Below, piece after piece: positions 17,349-28,226 of a DNA stretch of 64,000 nucleotides. Position numbers and translations under genes: made by a program. This stretch comes from JBLEFH01 sp047345645 (GTDB lineage: Bacteria > Pseudomonadota > Alphaproteobacteria > Rhodobacterales > Rhodobacteraceae): the NCBI GenBank assembly GCA_047345645.1, contig JBLEFH010000003.1. One strand, 5' to 3'. Each line of letters starts with the position of its first letter. Position 1 is the first letter of the stretch. The notes under the pieces are model-generated. The model saw only the letters and a list, made by a program, of their open reading frames with translations, had not been told where the DNA came from and searched no databases.

Positions 17349-18259
17349 GCCGCGCCTGGCTCGGCGCGTTTCTCGATGCGATCCATGCCGAACGCGATGC
17401 CTCCGCCAATACCCTCGCCGCCTATGAGCGGGATTTGCGCGGGTTTTTTGAGGGGGTTGGCGATCCGGCCACGGTGTCGCGCGAGGAGATCGAGCGCTGG
17501 CTGATGGGGCTGGAGGCCGAGGGGCTGGCGAGCAGCACACGGGCGCGCAAACTCTCGGCCCTGCGGCAATTTTTCGGATTTGTCTTTTCCGAAGGGCTGC
17601 GCGCCGACAACCCCGTGACGCATATCGAGACGCGGCATCGAGGGCGGAGCCTGCCCAAAACGCTGTCGCAGGAGGAGATGGACGCGCTGATCGCCGCGAG
17701 CGAGGAGATGCCCGCCCCGGAGCGGAGCCGCGCGCTGATCGAGCTGCTCTATGCCACGGGTCTGCGGGTGACGGAACTCGTTGAACTGCCGGCGCAAACT
17801 TCGCGCGGTCAGCCCGAAATGATGATGGTGCGCGGCAAGGGCGGGAAGGACCGCATGGTGCCGCTGACCCCCTCGGCGCAGGCGGCGGTGACGCGCTGGC
17901 TGGCGGTCCGCGATGCCGAGGATGACGCGCGGGTGGCGGCGGGCAAACCGGCCTCGCGCTGGCTCTTTCCGGGGCGCAATGCGGCAAAACCGATCACGCG
18001 GGTCTGGGTGTTCGGATTTCTGAAAAAGCTGGCGGCGCAGGCCGGGATCGACCCGAACAAGGTGACGCCCCATGTGATCCGCCACGCGTTCGCGACACAC
18101 CTGCTGGAAGGCGGCGCGGATCTGCGGGTGATCCAGACGCTGCTCGGCCATGCGGATATCGGGACGACCGAGATTTACACTCATGTGTCGAGCCAGCATC
18201 TGCGCGATCTGGTGCTGACCCATCACCCGCTCGCGCGCGACGCGGAGGACGAGAGCTAA
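17345..18259 (+). CDS. xerD: Tyrosine recombinase XerD
   Basis: A 304-aa XerD-like recombinase that resolves chromosome dimers at dif with XerC. The N-terminal SAM-like core-binding domain covers about 1-95. Catalytic residues are all present: R141 in ATGLRVTEL, K165 in RGKGGKDR, H243 and R246 in HVIRHAFATHLL, H269 in LLGHADIGTT and nucleophile Y278. The start overlaps the previous stop as ATGA. The genomic place, near aroK, and absence of island features argue for the housekeeping XerD and not a phage integrase. Confidence 0.93.
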   Translation: MSRAWLGAFLDAIHAERDASANTLAAYERDLRGFFEGVGDPATVSREEIERWLMGLEAEGLASSTRARKLSALRQFFGFVFSEGLRADNPVTHIETRHRGRSLPKTLSQEEMDALIAASEEMPAPERSRALIELLYATGLRVTELVELPAQTSRGQPEMMMVRGKGGKDRMVPLTPSAQAAVTRWLAVRDAEDDARVAAGKPASRWLFPGRNAAKPITRVWVFGFLKKLAAQAGIDPNKVTPHVIRHAFATHLLEGGADLRVIQTLLGHADIGTTEIYTHVSSQHLRDLVLTHHPLARDAEDES

Positions 18260-18264
18260 GCCAA

Positions 18265-18323
18265 AGAAAGCGCCGGGCCGGGCGGTGCGTAGAGACGCCC
18301 TGCCCCGTTCCCGGCGCGCTTTG
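18265..18323 (+). terminator. Possible terminator between xerD and ior
   Basis: AAAGCGCCGGG just after xerD can pair with CCCGGCGCGCTTT about 40 bases on, with a small bulge and a long loop. It sits between convergent genes. The T run is short, so support is moderate. Confidence 0.4.
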
Positions 18324-18412
18324 CCGTTTCCATGTGCCGCATGGCGCGTAAGCGGCATCTGCGCCCGAAGGTGGTCCGCCGCGCGGCGGGCCCCGCCGGG
18401 CGTAGCCTCTCT

Positions 18413-21400
18413 TTACTCCGCCGCCATCGCGGTTGGGGTGCCCCCAGCGCGGAAGGCCGCGAGCAGTTCTTCGCGCTTCTTGGCCGCCGCTTCGGCGCTC
18501 TTCTCCTTGACCGGACCGAAGCCGCGGATCTCCAGAGGCAGCTCCATCAGGGCGATGGCGAGGTCATGGGTGTCCGCCGTCACTTTGGGCAGGATCTCGT
18601 CCATATCGGCCTCGAACTGCGTGATCAGCGCGCGCTCCATCTTGCGCTCGGCCATGTAACCGAACGGGTCGAACGGTGTGCCGCGCAGGCGTTTGCCCTT
18701 GGCCAGCCAGCCAAAGACGGTGCCCATCCACGGCCCGAGTTTGATCTTTTTCGGGCGGCCCTGATTGTCCTTGCCGAGCGGCAGGAGCGGCGGCGCAAGA
18801 TGGAAATACACCTTCTTCGCTTCGCTGAAACGGTGGTCAATGGCGCTTTCCAGCGTTTCGTGATGGAGCCGCGCGACCTCATATTCATCCTTATAGGTCA
18901 GCAGCTTGTGGTAACCCTTGGCCACGGCGACGCGCAGATCCTCGTCGGGGGCGCTGTCGACGCGGGCAAGGAAACGGTCCCGCAGGCGCTTGTCCTGATA
19001 TTTGCGGATGTGATCGGCGCGGTAGGCCACGGGATCGACGATCTCCGTGACTTTCGCGGGATCGGGCACCGCCGCCTCGGCCTCTTCGGGGCGCGAGATA
19101 GCCCAGCGGCCCATATCGAAGGCGCGCTTGTTGGCGTCCGGCTTCGCACCGTTGAGCTCGATCGCCCGGAAAATCGCCTCGCGGCTGACCGGGATGAGGC
19201 CCATCTGATAGGCGCCGCCGAGCATCATCATATTGGCGTAGATCGCATCGCCGAGGAGCCGCGCGGAGAGTTTGGTGACATCCATCATGGAGATCGCCTC
19301 TTCGCCGAGACGGCCCTTGAGTTGGACTTCCAGACGCTCGGTCGGCAGGTGGAAATCGCGGTCGCGGGTGAATTGGCCGGTGATGATCTCATGGGAGTTC
19401 ACGACCGCTTTGGTGCGACCACGGGTCATCAGGCCGAGCATTTTCGCGCCCGCCGAGACAACCAGATCGCAGCCGATGATGCTGTCCGCTTCCCCAACGG
19501 CGATGCGGATGGCGCTGATATCTTTCGGTTTATCGGCGATGCGGCAGTGGATATAGACCGCGCCGCCCTTCTGCGCGAGACCGGCCATTTCCATGAGGCC
19601 CGCGCCCTTGCCCTCGAGATGCGCCGCCATGGCCAGCACCGCGCCGACCGTCACGACGCCCGTGCCGCCAACCCCGGTGATGACCGTGTTGAACGTGCCG
19701 TCGATGCTCGGCAGGTCCGGCTCCGGCAGGTCGGGGATCGAGATGTCGGCTGCTTCGGGTTTGCGCACCTTCGCGCCTTCCACGGTCACGAAGGAGGGGC
19801 AGAACCCGTCGAGGCAGGAGAAATCCTTGTTGCAGCTCGACTGGTCGATCTCGCGCTTGCGGCCGAGTTCGGTTTCGAGCGGGACGATGGAGATACAGTT
19901 CGACTGCACCCCGCAATCGCCGCAACCCTCGCAGACCGCCGGGTTGATCATCACGCGGCGATCCGGGTCCGGGAATTTGCCGCGCTTGCGGCGACGGCGT
20001 TTTTCGGCGGCGCAGGTCTGGATGTAGACGATGGCCGTCACGCCCTCGGTTTCCGACAACTCCTTCTGGATGCGGAGCAATTCGCTGCGCGGAACCATTT
20101 CGGTGCCGCCGGGGAATTTGTCGAAATGCACGTCTTCCTTCTCGTCATAGACGACGACGGTGCGCTTCACGCCCATGGCGTTGAGTTCCTTGACGATCTG
20201 CTCGGGTTGCAGATCGCCCTCATTGTGCTGACCGCCCGTCATGGCGACGGCATCATTGTAGAGGATTTTGTAGGTAATGGTCGTGTCCGCCGCGAGCGCC
20301 GCACGGACCGCCAGAACGCCGGAGTGGTTATAGGTGCCATCCCCGAGATTCTGGAACACATGCTTGCGTTTGGAGAACGGCGCTTCGCCGATCCAGTTCA
20401 CGCCCTCGCCGCCCATATGCGTAAAGCCGGTCGTCTCGCGATCCATCCACTGCACCATGTAGTGACAGCCGATCCCCGCATAAGCGCGCGAACCTTCGGG
20501 CACTTTGGTCGAGGAGTTATGCGGACAGCCGGAGCAGAACCACGGCATCCGCGCGGCGATTTCCTCGGCGTTATCGTTCTTTTGCGCATCGGCGAGCACG
20601 CCGCGGGCGATGTCGAGCCGCTCGGAGGTCACGTCGCATTCGCGATCCAAGAGATCGCCAATGGTGCGGGCGATTTTCACGGGGTCGAGCGCCATTTTGA
20701 CGGAGAAGATCACATTGCCCTTCTCGTCCTTCCAACCCAAGACACGGCGGCCCCGGCGGTCGTCATAGATGGCTTCCTTGATCTGCACTTCGATCAGCTT
20801 GCGCTTTTCCTCGACCACGATGATGGTTTCGAGATCTTCGGCCCATTCGCGGAAGCTCTCCATGTCGAGCGGCCAGACCATGCCGACTTTATAGGTGGTG
20901 ATGCCAAGGCGTTCGGCCTCCGCCTCGTCGATCCCGAGCAGTTGCAGCGCGTGGACCGTGTCGAGCCAGCTTTTGCCGGAGGAGACGATGCCGATCTTGG
21001 CTTTGTCATTGCCCATCATGCGCTTATCGAGTTTGTTGGCGCGGCCAAAGGCTTCGGCGGCGAAGCGTTTGTAGTCGTGCATCCGCGCTTCCTGCTCGAC
21101 CGGTGTGTCGCCAAGGCGGATGTTCAGCCCGCCTTCGGGCATGGCGAATTCCGCCTCGGTCGGGCGGCGAATCTCGATGCGGTGCGGATCGCCGTTGACG
21201 ACCTCGGTGACTTCCACAGTGTCCTTCACCGATTTGATGCCGACCCAGCAGCCGCAATAGCGCGAGAGTTCCCAGCCGATGACGCCGTAATCCAGGATTT
21301 CCTGCACGCCAGCGGGCGAGAGGATCGGCATCAGCGCATCAACGAGCGCGAATTCGGAATGGTTGAGAACGGTGGAGCTTTCGCCCGTGTGATCATCGCC

Positions 21401-21829
21401 CATGGCCACGAGGACGCCGCCATGTTCCGCAGTCCCTGCCATATTGGCGTGGCGGAACACATCGCCGCAGCGATCGACACCCGGCCCCTTGCCATACCAG
21501 AGGCCAAAGACGCCCTGATATTTGCCCTCGCCGCGCAGTTCCGCCTGTTGCGAGCCCCACAGCATGGTGGCCGCGAGATCTTCATTCAGACCCGGTTCGA
21601 ACACAATGTCGTGTGTTTTGAGTTCATTCTGAATACTGAATAGGGTGCTATCGACCCCGCCAAGCGGCGAACCGCGATATCCTGTAACAAGACCCCCCGT
21701 TTGCAGACCGGACGCTTCGTCCCGCGCGGCCTGCATGAGCGGCAGACGCGCAAGCGCCTGTATCCCACTCAAAAGAATGAATTTTTTTCCTAGATCAAAT
21801 CGGTCTGACAGGGACACGTCCTGCAGCAT
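18413..21829 (-). CDS. Indolepyruvate ferredoxin oxidoreductase, fused alpha/beta type
   Basis: A 1138-aa 2-oxoacid:ferredoxin oxidoreductase with both halves in one chain. It decarboxylates indolepyruvate and related aryl keto acids to acyl-CoA, reducing ferredoxin, with thiamine diphosphate. Residues 1-400 are the pyrimidine-binding part, LGDGTYNHSG (495-504) lies in the pyrophosphate-binding part, CEGCGDCG (633-640) and later cysteines (645, 666, 672, 677) are Fe-S ligands, and GVGGTGVVTVG near 715 starts the gamma-type domain. The ATG at 21829 has GGGAGG upstream. It is divergent from an HxlR-type regulator, with a palindrome at 21871-21887 between them. Confidence 0.93.
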   Translation of the reverse strand: MLQDVSLSDRFDLGKKFILLSGIQALARLPLMQAARDEASGLQTGGLVTGYRGSPLGGVDSTLFSIQNELKTHDIVFEPGLNEDLAATMLWGSQQAELRGEGKYQGVFGLWYGKGPGVDRCGDVFRHANMAGTAEHGGVLVAMGDDHTGESSTVLNHSEFALVDALMPILSPAGVQEILDYGVIGWELSRYCGCWVGIKSVKDTVEVTEVVNGDPHRIEIRRPTEAEFAMPEGGLNIRLGDTPVEQEARMHDYKRFAAEAFGRANKLDKRMMGNDKAKIGIVSSGKSWLDTVHALQLLGIDEAEAERLGITTYKVGMVWPLDMESFREWAEDLETIIVVEEKRKLIEVQIKEAIYDDRRGRRVLGWKDEKGNVIFSVKMALDPVKIARTIGDLLDRECDVTSERLDIARGVLADAQKNDNAEEIAARMPWFCSGCPHNSSTKVPEGSRAYAGIGCHYMVQWMDRETTGFTHMGGEGVNWIGEAPFSKRKHVFQNLGDGTYNHSGVLAVRAALAADTTITYKILYNDAVAMTGGQHNEGDLQPEQIVKELNAMGVKRTVVVYDEKEDVHFDKFPGGTEMVPRSELLRIQKELSETEGVTAIVYIQTCAAEKRRRRKRGKFPDPDRRVMINPAVCEGCGDCGVQSNCISIVPLETELGRKREIDQSSCNKDFSCLDGFCPSFVTVEGAKVRKPEAADISIPDLPEPDLPSIDGTFNTVITGVGGTGVVTVGAVLAMAAHLEGKGAGLMEMAGLAQKGGAVYIHCRIADKPKDISAIRIAVGEADSIIGCDLVVSAGAKMLGLMTRGRTKAVVNSHEIITGQFTRDRDFHLPTERLEVQLKGRLGEEAISMMDVTKLSARLLGDAIYANMMMLGGAYQMGLIPVSREAIFRAIELNGAKPDANKRAFDMGRWAISRPEEAEAAVPDPAKVTEIVDPVAYRADHIRKYQDKRLRDRFLARVDSAPDEDLRVAVAKGYHKLLTYKDEYEVARLHHETLESAIDHRFSEAKKVYFHLAPPLLPLGKDNQGRPKKIKLGPWMGTVFGWLAKGKRLRGTPFDPFGYMAERKMERALITQFEADMDEILPKVTADTHDLAIALMELPLEIRGFGPVKEKSAEAAAKKREELLAAFRAGGTPTAMAAE

Positions 21830-21870
21830 GGTGATTCCTCCCGATGTGTTATGGTTTTGCGAGGATATTA

Positions 21871-21887
21871 GGTCATAATTCATGACC
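21871..21887. promoter_or_regulatory. Palindromic operator candidate between ior and the HxlR gene
   Basis: GGTCATAATTCATGACC has perfect 6-bp arms around a 5-bp centre. A second partial copy, GGTCATGAATT, occurs at 21967-21977 at the start of the regulator gene. Such sites are typical for dimeric winged-helix regulators; autoregulation and control of ior is the simple inference. Confidence 0.6.
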
Positions 21888-21949
21888 AATCAACTCCTGC
21901 GTTGATTACTCATGCAAACGAAACTAAATCAATTATTTACAAATAAAAA

Positions 21950-22309
21950 ATGACACCTCATAGTCGGGTCATGAATTGCCCAGTACACACAAGCGATGAT
22001 AGCGCTAAGATTTACGACCCGATCACATTGATCGGCGATAAATGGACCCTTCGAATTCTGCTTGCAGCGCTCGATGGGACGAGTCGTTTTGCCGATTTTC
22101 ATGACAGCCTCGGAATCGCCCGGAATATCCTTTCGGCGCGACTTCGCCTTTTGGTTGAAGCGGGATTATTGGAACGAAGGCCCATAGCGCCGGGTGGCGC
22201 CCGCATGGGATATATGCTGACGGAGAAAGGGCGCCGGGTCGAACCGGTGCTTAATGCCGTTCGCGAATGGGCCAATATGCAGCAAGAGGCGAGCAACATC
22301 GCGGTTTAG
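21950..22309 (+). CDS. HxlR-family winged-helix transcriptional regulator
   Basis: A 119-aa regulator. The pattern MNCPV followed by ITLIGDKWTLRILLAAL, then FADFHDSLGIARNILSARLRLLVEAGLLERR and the wing MGYMLTEKG is the HxlR (MarR-like) fold. The family senses small molecules or redox stress, often through an N-terminal cysteine, present here in NCPV. The ATG at 21950 has no good ribosome site; a second in-frame ATG at 21971 starts at MNCPV. It is divergent from ior with the palindrome between, so it probably controls ior. Confidence 0.88.
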   Translation: MTPHSRVMNCPVHTSDDSAKIYDPITLIGDKWTLRILLAALDGTSRFADFHDSLGIARNILSARLRLLVEAGLLERRPIAPGGARMGYMLTEKGRRVEPVLNAVREWANMQQEASNIAV

Positions 22310-22418
22310 CTCACTGCGCCCGCCCCTGCCCCGGCAAGAACATCCCGCCGCGTCAATCATAGGGTGACAGCTTCGCCGCTTTAGGCCATTTTAGGCGGCA
22401 AACGGACAAGGACCCGCA

Positions 22419-23324
22419 ATGTCGCTCGATTGGGATAAGTTACGGATTTTCCACGCCGTTGCAGATGCTGGAAGCCTGACCGGCGCGGGCGATGTGCTGC
22501 ATCTGAGCCAGCCCGCCGTGTCCCGGCAGATTCGCGCGCTCGAAGATGCGCTCGATGCGACGCTGTTCCACCGCCATGCGCGCGGGCTGATTCTGACCGA
22601 ACAGGGCGAGCTTCTCTTCGATGCCACCCGCCATATGAGCCAGAGCGTCGATGCCGCCACCGCGCGGATCCGCGATTCCGAGGATGAAGTGTTCGGCAAG
22701 CTGCGGGTCACGACCCCGATTGGCTTCGGCACGCTCTTTCTGGCGCCGCGTCTCGGGCGGCTATTCAGCCAGTTTCCCAAACTCAATGTCGATATGATGC
22801 TCGACGACAAGGTGCTCGATCTCGGGATGCGCGAGGCCGATGTGGCGATCCGCATGAAGGAGCCGAGCCAGGCCGATCTCATCCGTCGCCGCCTGATGGA
22901 TGTGCGGATGCGGCTTTATGCCAGCGCCGAATATGTCGAGGAACATGGCAAACCGACCACGCTGGAGCAGCTTTCCGATCACCGGATCATCAGCCAAGAC
23001 CTCGACACATGGCAGGTCTCGGCCTCGGTGAAATGGCTGCACACCCTGCTCGCGACGACGCCGAACGCGCATATGACGGTGAACAATTACTTCGGGATTT
23101 TGCAGGCCACGCGCCACGGTCTGGGGATCGGCGTGCTGCCCGATTACGTCACCGCAGGCTTTTCGGAGCTGGTCCGCGTGCTGCCCGGCGAGCAAAGCAC
23201 CACGGTTCCGGTCTATCTCGCCTATGCCGAAGAGCTGCGCAGTTCCTCGCGCGTCTCGGCCTTCCGCGACTTTGTTTTGAGCGAGATTCAGGACTTCCGC
23301 AAACAATATCCGCTCGAAACTTAG
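22419..23324 (+). CDS. LysR-family transcriptional regulator
   Basis: A 301-aa LysR-type protein. The N-terminal helix-turn-helix is LTGAGDVLHLSQPAVSRQIRALED (about 20-43) followed by the LysR substrate-binding domain, which begins near residue 90 with GKLRVTTPIGFGTLFLAP. The ATG at 22419 has an AAGGA ribosome site. The effector and target genes cannot be read from the neighbours, as none is clearly linked. A short inverted repeat with GCCGC/GCGGC arms lies just upstream (about 22375-22399). It is followed by the candidate sRNA. Confidence 0.9.
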   Translation: MSLDWDKLRIFHAVADAGSLTGAGDVLHLSQPAVSRQIRALEDALDATLFHRHARGLILTEQGELLFDATRHMSQSVDAATARIRDSEDEVFGKLRVTTPIGFGTLFLAPRLGRLFSQFPKLNVDMMLDDKVLDLGMREADVAIRMKEPSQADLIRRRLMDVRMRLYASAEYVEEHGKPTTLEQLSDHRIISQDLDTWQVSASVKWLHTLLATTPNAHMTVNNYFGILQATRHGLGIGVLPDYVTAGFSELVRVLPGEQSTTVPVYLAYAEELRSSSRVSAFRDFVLSEIQDFRKQYPLET

Positions 23325-23395
23325 GCAACGCCTAAAGATTCTGCATAACGGCTATGCAACAACCGGGCTTGCTGGATGGTGCCCGCTCACCTAAA

Positions 23396-23480
23396 TCACT
23401 CCTCGAAGCGAACACGCATATGCGGTTCTTCTTCAACCTCCCTGTTGAACTTTGCCGGGCCCTGGTGCCCGGCTTTTTTC
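23396..23480 (+). ncRNA. Putative small RNA with anti-Shine-Dalgarno loop and own terminator
   Basis: A hairpin with 6-bp stem TTCAAC (23432-23437)/GTTGAA (23444-23449) shows the loop CTCCCT, complementary to the ribosome-binding consensus. A strong terminator follows directly (23454-23479). The upstream part contains a second CTCC (about 23398-23402) and the palindrome CGCATATGCG. Small RNAs with exposed CCUCC loops and a terminator are a known alphaproteobacterial type (the cuckoo/CcsR-like group). The 5' end is a guess. A 26-codon frame starting MRFFFNLP overlaps but lacks a ribosome site. Confidence 0.5.
23454..23479 (+). terminator. Rho-independent terminator upstream of the GGDEF gene
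   Basis: Perfect 7-bp stem GCCGGGC (23454-23460)/GCCCGGC (23467-23473), 6-base loop, then six T. It is 130 bp beyond the lysR stop, so it more likely ends a short RNA than the lysR transcript alone. Confidence 0.9.
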
Positions 23481-23584
23481 TTTTCGGAGGGCATAGATGA
23501 CCAAAACATTAATAGATCGAAATAAAAATATTTCGACGCAGAACATTAAGGACTTGGGAGCCAGTCTGTTCCATATTCCAGCGC

Positions 23585-24754
23585 ATGGAACAGCTTCGTG
23601 GGTATTTCGACAGGGATCAGATCGCACCAACCGTGCCGATCCTTGCGCATCTCAAGGCAGAGATGCGGGTCAAGCTCCTGTTTTTTCTCGCCTATGGCAT
23701 GGCGATGTCCATCTACTCAGGTGCCTATATTTATGGCATCTTGGGGGCCGGTCTCGGCCTCGGGGAATGGCTCTTCACGTCGATTTTGCTACGCGGCCTG
23801 AAGCCGAAAGACAACAGCATCAGCACCGGACAGATCGTCCTTCTGACGATCTCGACCAGCATCGGCTTTGTCGGTCATGGGGTGATCGGTCTCGGGATTT
23901 CGCTTCATGGCGAAATTCCGTTTTTACTCTTCGGCGTTCTATGGTCGGTCAGCGCACTGACACATATCGCGAACACCTATGCCAGCTTCGTCTTCTTCAT
24001 GCTGATCCAGTTCGCGATCGTGCTCTGCGGTCTGGTGGTGCAATTCGTGCTGATCGCGGGGGTCGATTACTCTAATGGCACGACCGCCCAATGGTTGATC
24101 GCCATGAGCGGGATGATCGGCTTTATCTATAACAGCTATGAGAATCTTCGTGAAAGCACGCGCCTGACCCGCGCCGTTGCGCATGCGCAGGCGGAGAGCC
24201 AGATGCGGATGCGCGAATTGGAACATCTGTCGCATCACGACCCGCTCACCGATCTTTTGAACCGCCGCGCTTTCGACACCCGGTTAGAGTTGATGTTGCA
24301 ACGCGCCGAGCAGCACCGCCCGGTGGAGGTGATCATGATCGATCTCGACGGGTTCAAACCGGTCAACGACACCTTCGGTCACGAGGCCGGCGACCATGTG
24401 CTCAAAGAGGTGGCCAAACGTCTCAAAGCTCTTTCCACGCCGGATGGTATCGTCGGACGGATCGGCGGCGACGAATTTATCCTCGCGCGGGTCGCGCCGA
24501 ACACTGCCGACACCGCAGAATTCGCGCAGGATATTTATCAGGCGCTGAGCAGCCGCGTAGAATGGAATCGGCGCACTCTCCCGCTTCAGGCAAGCATTGG
24601 CGTCGCGGTGACGCATCACCCTTTTATTTCGGTGCAGCGCATTTGCGCAGTGGCCGATGGGGCCATGTATAAGGCCAAAGTCGCGCAAGGTCCGCCGGTG
24701 ATCGAGCGCAGCCGTCGCGGCGATCGCGGCACTGCCTCCATGGCGTTCGGTTAA
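23585..24754 (+). CDS. Membrane diguanylate cyclase (GGDEF)
   Basis: A 389-aa protein making cyclic di-GMP. Residues about 28-185 hold roughly five to six membrane helices of a MASE-like sensor; a short coiled segment (190-215) links to the GGDEF domain with DPLTDLLNRRAF (219-230), IDLDGFKPVNDTFGH (252-266) and the catalytic GGDEF at 294-298. The active site is intact; the RxxD inhibitory site is absent at its usual place. The ATG at 23585 lacks a good ribosome site. A strong GGAGG with ATG at 23497 starts a frame offset by one base, so the true N-terminus may have been shifted by an indel. Confidence 0.85.
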   Translation: MEQLRGYFDRDQIAPTVPILAHLKAEMRVKLLFFLAYGMAMSIYSGAYIYGILGAGLGLGEWLFTSILLRGLKPKDNSISTGQIVLLTISTSIGFVGHGVIGLGISLHGEIPFLLFGVLWSVSALTHIANTYASFVFFMLIQFAIVLCGLVVQFVLIAGVDYSNGTTAQWLIAMSGMIGFIYNSYENLRESTRLTRAVAHAQAESQMRMRELEHLSHHDPLTDLLNRRAFDTRLELMLQRAEQHRPVEVIMIDLDGFKPVNDTFGHEAGDHVLKEVAKRLKALSTPDGIVGRIGGDEFILARVAPNTADTAEFAQDIYQALSSRVEWNRRTLPLQASIGVAVTHHPFISVQRICAVADGAMYKAKVAQGPPVIERSRRGDRGTASMAFG

Positions 24755-25441
24755 TCAAGAGGACGTATCGCCGCCCCGTCCGGCCGCCTCTTCCGCCAAG
24801 GTCGCCGCCAGCGCGGGATAGTGCTTTTTCACAAGCTGCATCATCTTTTCCTCCCGCGCCGCGCGCCCGTGATTTTTGTGGGGGAGCGGCAGGTCCGGGA
24901 CCGGCTTTCCGAGAAACGCGCAAAGCTTCTGCCAACCGTCGCCCTCGTCCCAGCAGAGTTCCATGTAAAGATGCTGGCGGTCCGGATGCGCGAAATAGGC
25001 GCGGGTCTCGAAAAGATGGCGTTTGTAGCGCGCGAGATAGAGCGTTTCGGCATTCTCCGGCGAGGCTTTGCCGTAAATCTGTTTGCGCAGAAACCCCGCA
25101 TTCCCGCCCTTGCGCATCGCGTGATAGAGAACGCTCGCCAGCCACAAATGCGGCGAGCTGCGCCGGGTGAGGATGAACCGCGCGCCCTCGCCGAAATGCG
25201 CGTGAAGCTCGGGGACCATCAGCGGCCAGGGCCAGTCGTCGAAACTGTCATAGCCTTCCGTTTCCGCGATCACTTCATCGAGCCGCCCCTCGACCCAGAG
25301 CCGCGCGCGGCGGCGGTTAAAATCGAGATGGGTGTAGCCAAGGCTGCGGAGCGCGCTGCGCAGGGACGTCGTGCCCGTGCGCTGAAATCCGATCCCGAAA
25401 ACTTTCGGCGCGCCCGCCATATCTCGCCCCCCATAAGCCAT
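24755..25441 (-). CDS. Sulfotransferase-family protein
   Basis: A 228-aa protein whose N-terminal GFQRTGTTSLRSAL (18-31) matches the 5'-phosphosulfate-binding loop of PAPS-dependent sulfotransferases, with RFILTRRSSPHLWLASV (about 88-104) as the 3'-phosphate region. Similar short proteins occur in Rhodobacterales with unknown acceptors. Two in-frame ATGs, 25441 and 25420, are possible; the second has a G-rich ribosome site. It is divergent from purL. No membrane helix is seen. The acceptor substrate cannot be told. Confidence 0.75.
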   Translation of the reverse strand: MAYGGRDMAGAPKVFGIGFQRTGTTSLRSALRSLGYTHLDFNRRRARLWVEGRLDEVIAETEGYDSFDDWPWPLMVPELHAHFGEGARFILTRRSSPHLWLASVLYHAMRKGGNAGFLRKQIYGKASPENAETLYLARYKRHLFETRAYFAHPDRQHLYMELCWDEGDGWQKLCAFLGKPVPDLPLPHKNHGRAAREEKMMQLVKKHYPALAATLAEEAAGRGGDTSS

Positions 25442-25558
25442 TGAACGCGCAACCTCTCACAGCCGCCGGGCCAAATCAAACCGCCAAAGGCGCAAAGTGA
25501 CCTTTTCAACCGCGCCCCGGCATCCTACAAACGCGCCAAGCGCCGCCAGAGGATCACC

Positions 25559-27692
<2,134 letters not shown>

Positions 27693-27706
<14 letters not shown>

Positions 27707-28199
27707 TCTTCGCCCCGCCACCGCCAGCGATTACAGCTTCGTGCGCGATATTTTCGCCCGGCCCGAAAATGCCGGGCGGCTCGACAGCTATAGTGAGGAC
27801 GCCTTTGCGGCGGCGGTGAGCGATCCTGCGATGGACATCTTGATCTATCCGGCGAGCGGCGCGCCGAAGGGCTATGTCTGGCTCAGCCAGATCGGCAAGC
27901 GCCCAGGCACGGTGAAGGTGGAGGAGCTGGCGATTGCCGCGCCGGGTCAAGGCTTTGGCCGCGCGCTGATCGCGGCGCTCGTCGCCAAACTCGGCGATAT
28001 GCACCTCACCCAGATCTGGCTTCGGGTAGCGGAAAACAACGGCGCGGCGATTCGGTTTTACGAATCGTTAGGCTTTGAAAAGGACGGTCAGCCGGAGATC
28101 TGGACCGGCAATGATGGCCGCGAGGTGCCGGTGTACCGCATGGAAGCGCGGCTCAGCCGATTGCAGCAGGGGCTTGAGACCCGCCGCACCACTTCCTAG
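27693..28199 (+). CDS. GNAT-family N-acetyltransferase
   Basis: A 168-aa acetyltransferase. The N-terminal LRPATASDYSFVRDIF, the motif-A region VEELAIAAPGQGFGRALIAALV (acetyl-CoA pyrophosphate loop QGFGRA) and the closing NNGAAIRFYESLGFEKDG make a complete GNAT fold. The acceptor cannot be predicted. The start overlaps the purL 3' end by 14 bases, so it is probably co-translated. BolA and grxD follow in the same direction with short gaps. Confidence 0.88.
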
Positions 28200-28226
28200 A
28201 TTGAGGAAAACGAAAGGATTGTGCCG

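Noticed and set aside
17345..18259. The XerD gene as an integrase of a mobile element
   Set aside because: No att-like repeats, tRNA or excision gene nearby, and it is fused into a housekeeping operon; XerD fits better.
18332..21643. An 1100-codon plus-strand frame opposite the ior gene
   Set aside because: Antisense of codon-biased DNA; the ior motifs on the other strand are complete.
23420..23500. A 26-codon frame starting Met-Arg-Phe-Phe-Phe as a phenylalanine leader peptide
   Set aside because: No ribosome site, and no aromatic biosynthesis gene follows; the hairpins fit a small RNA better.
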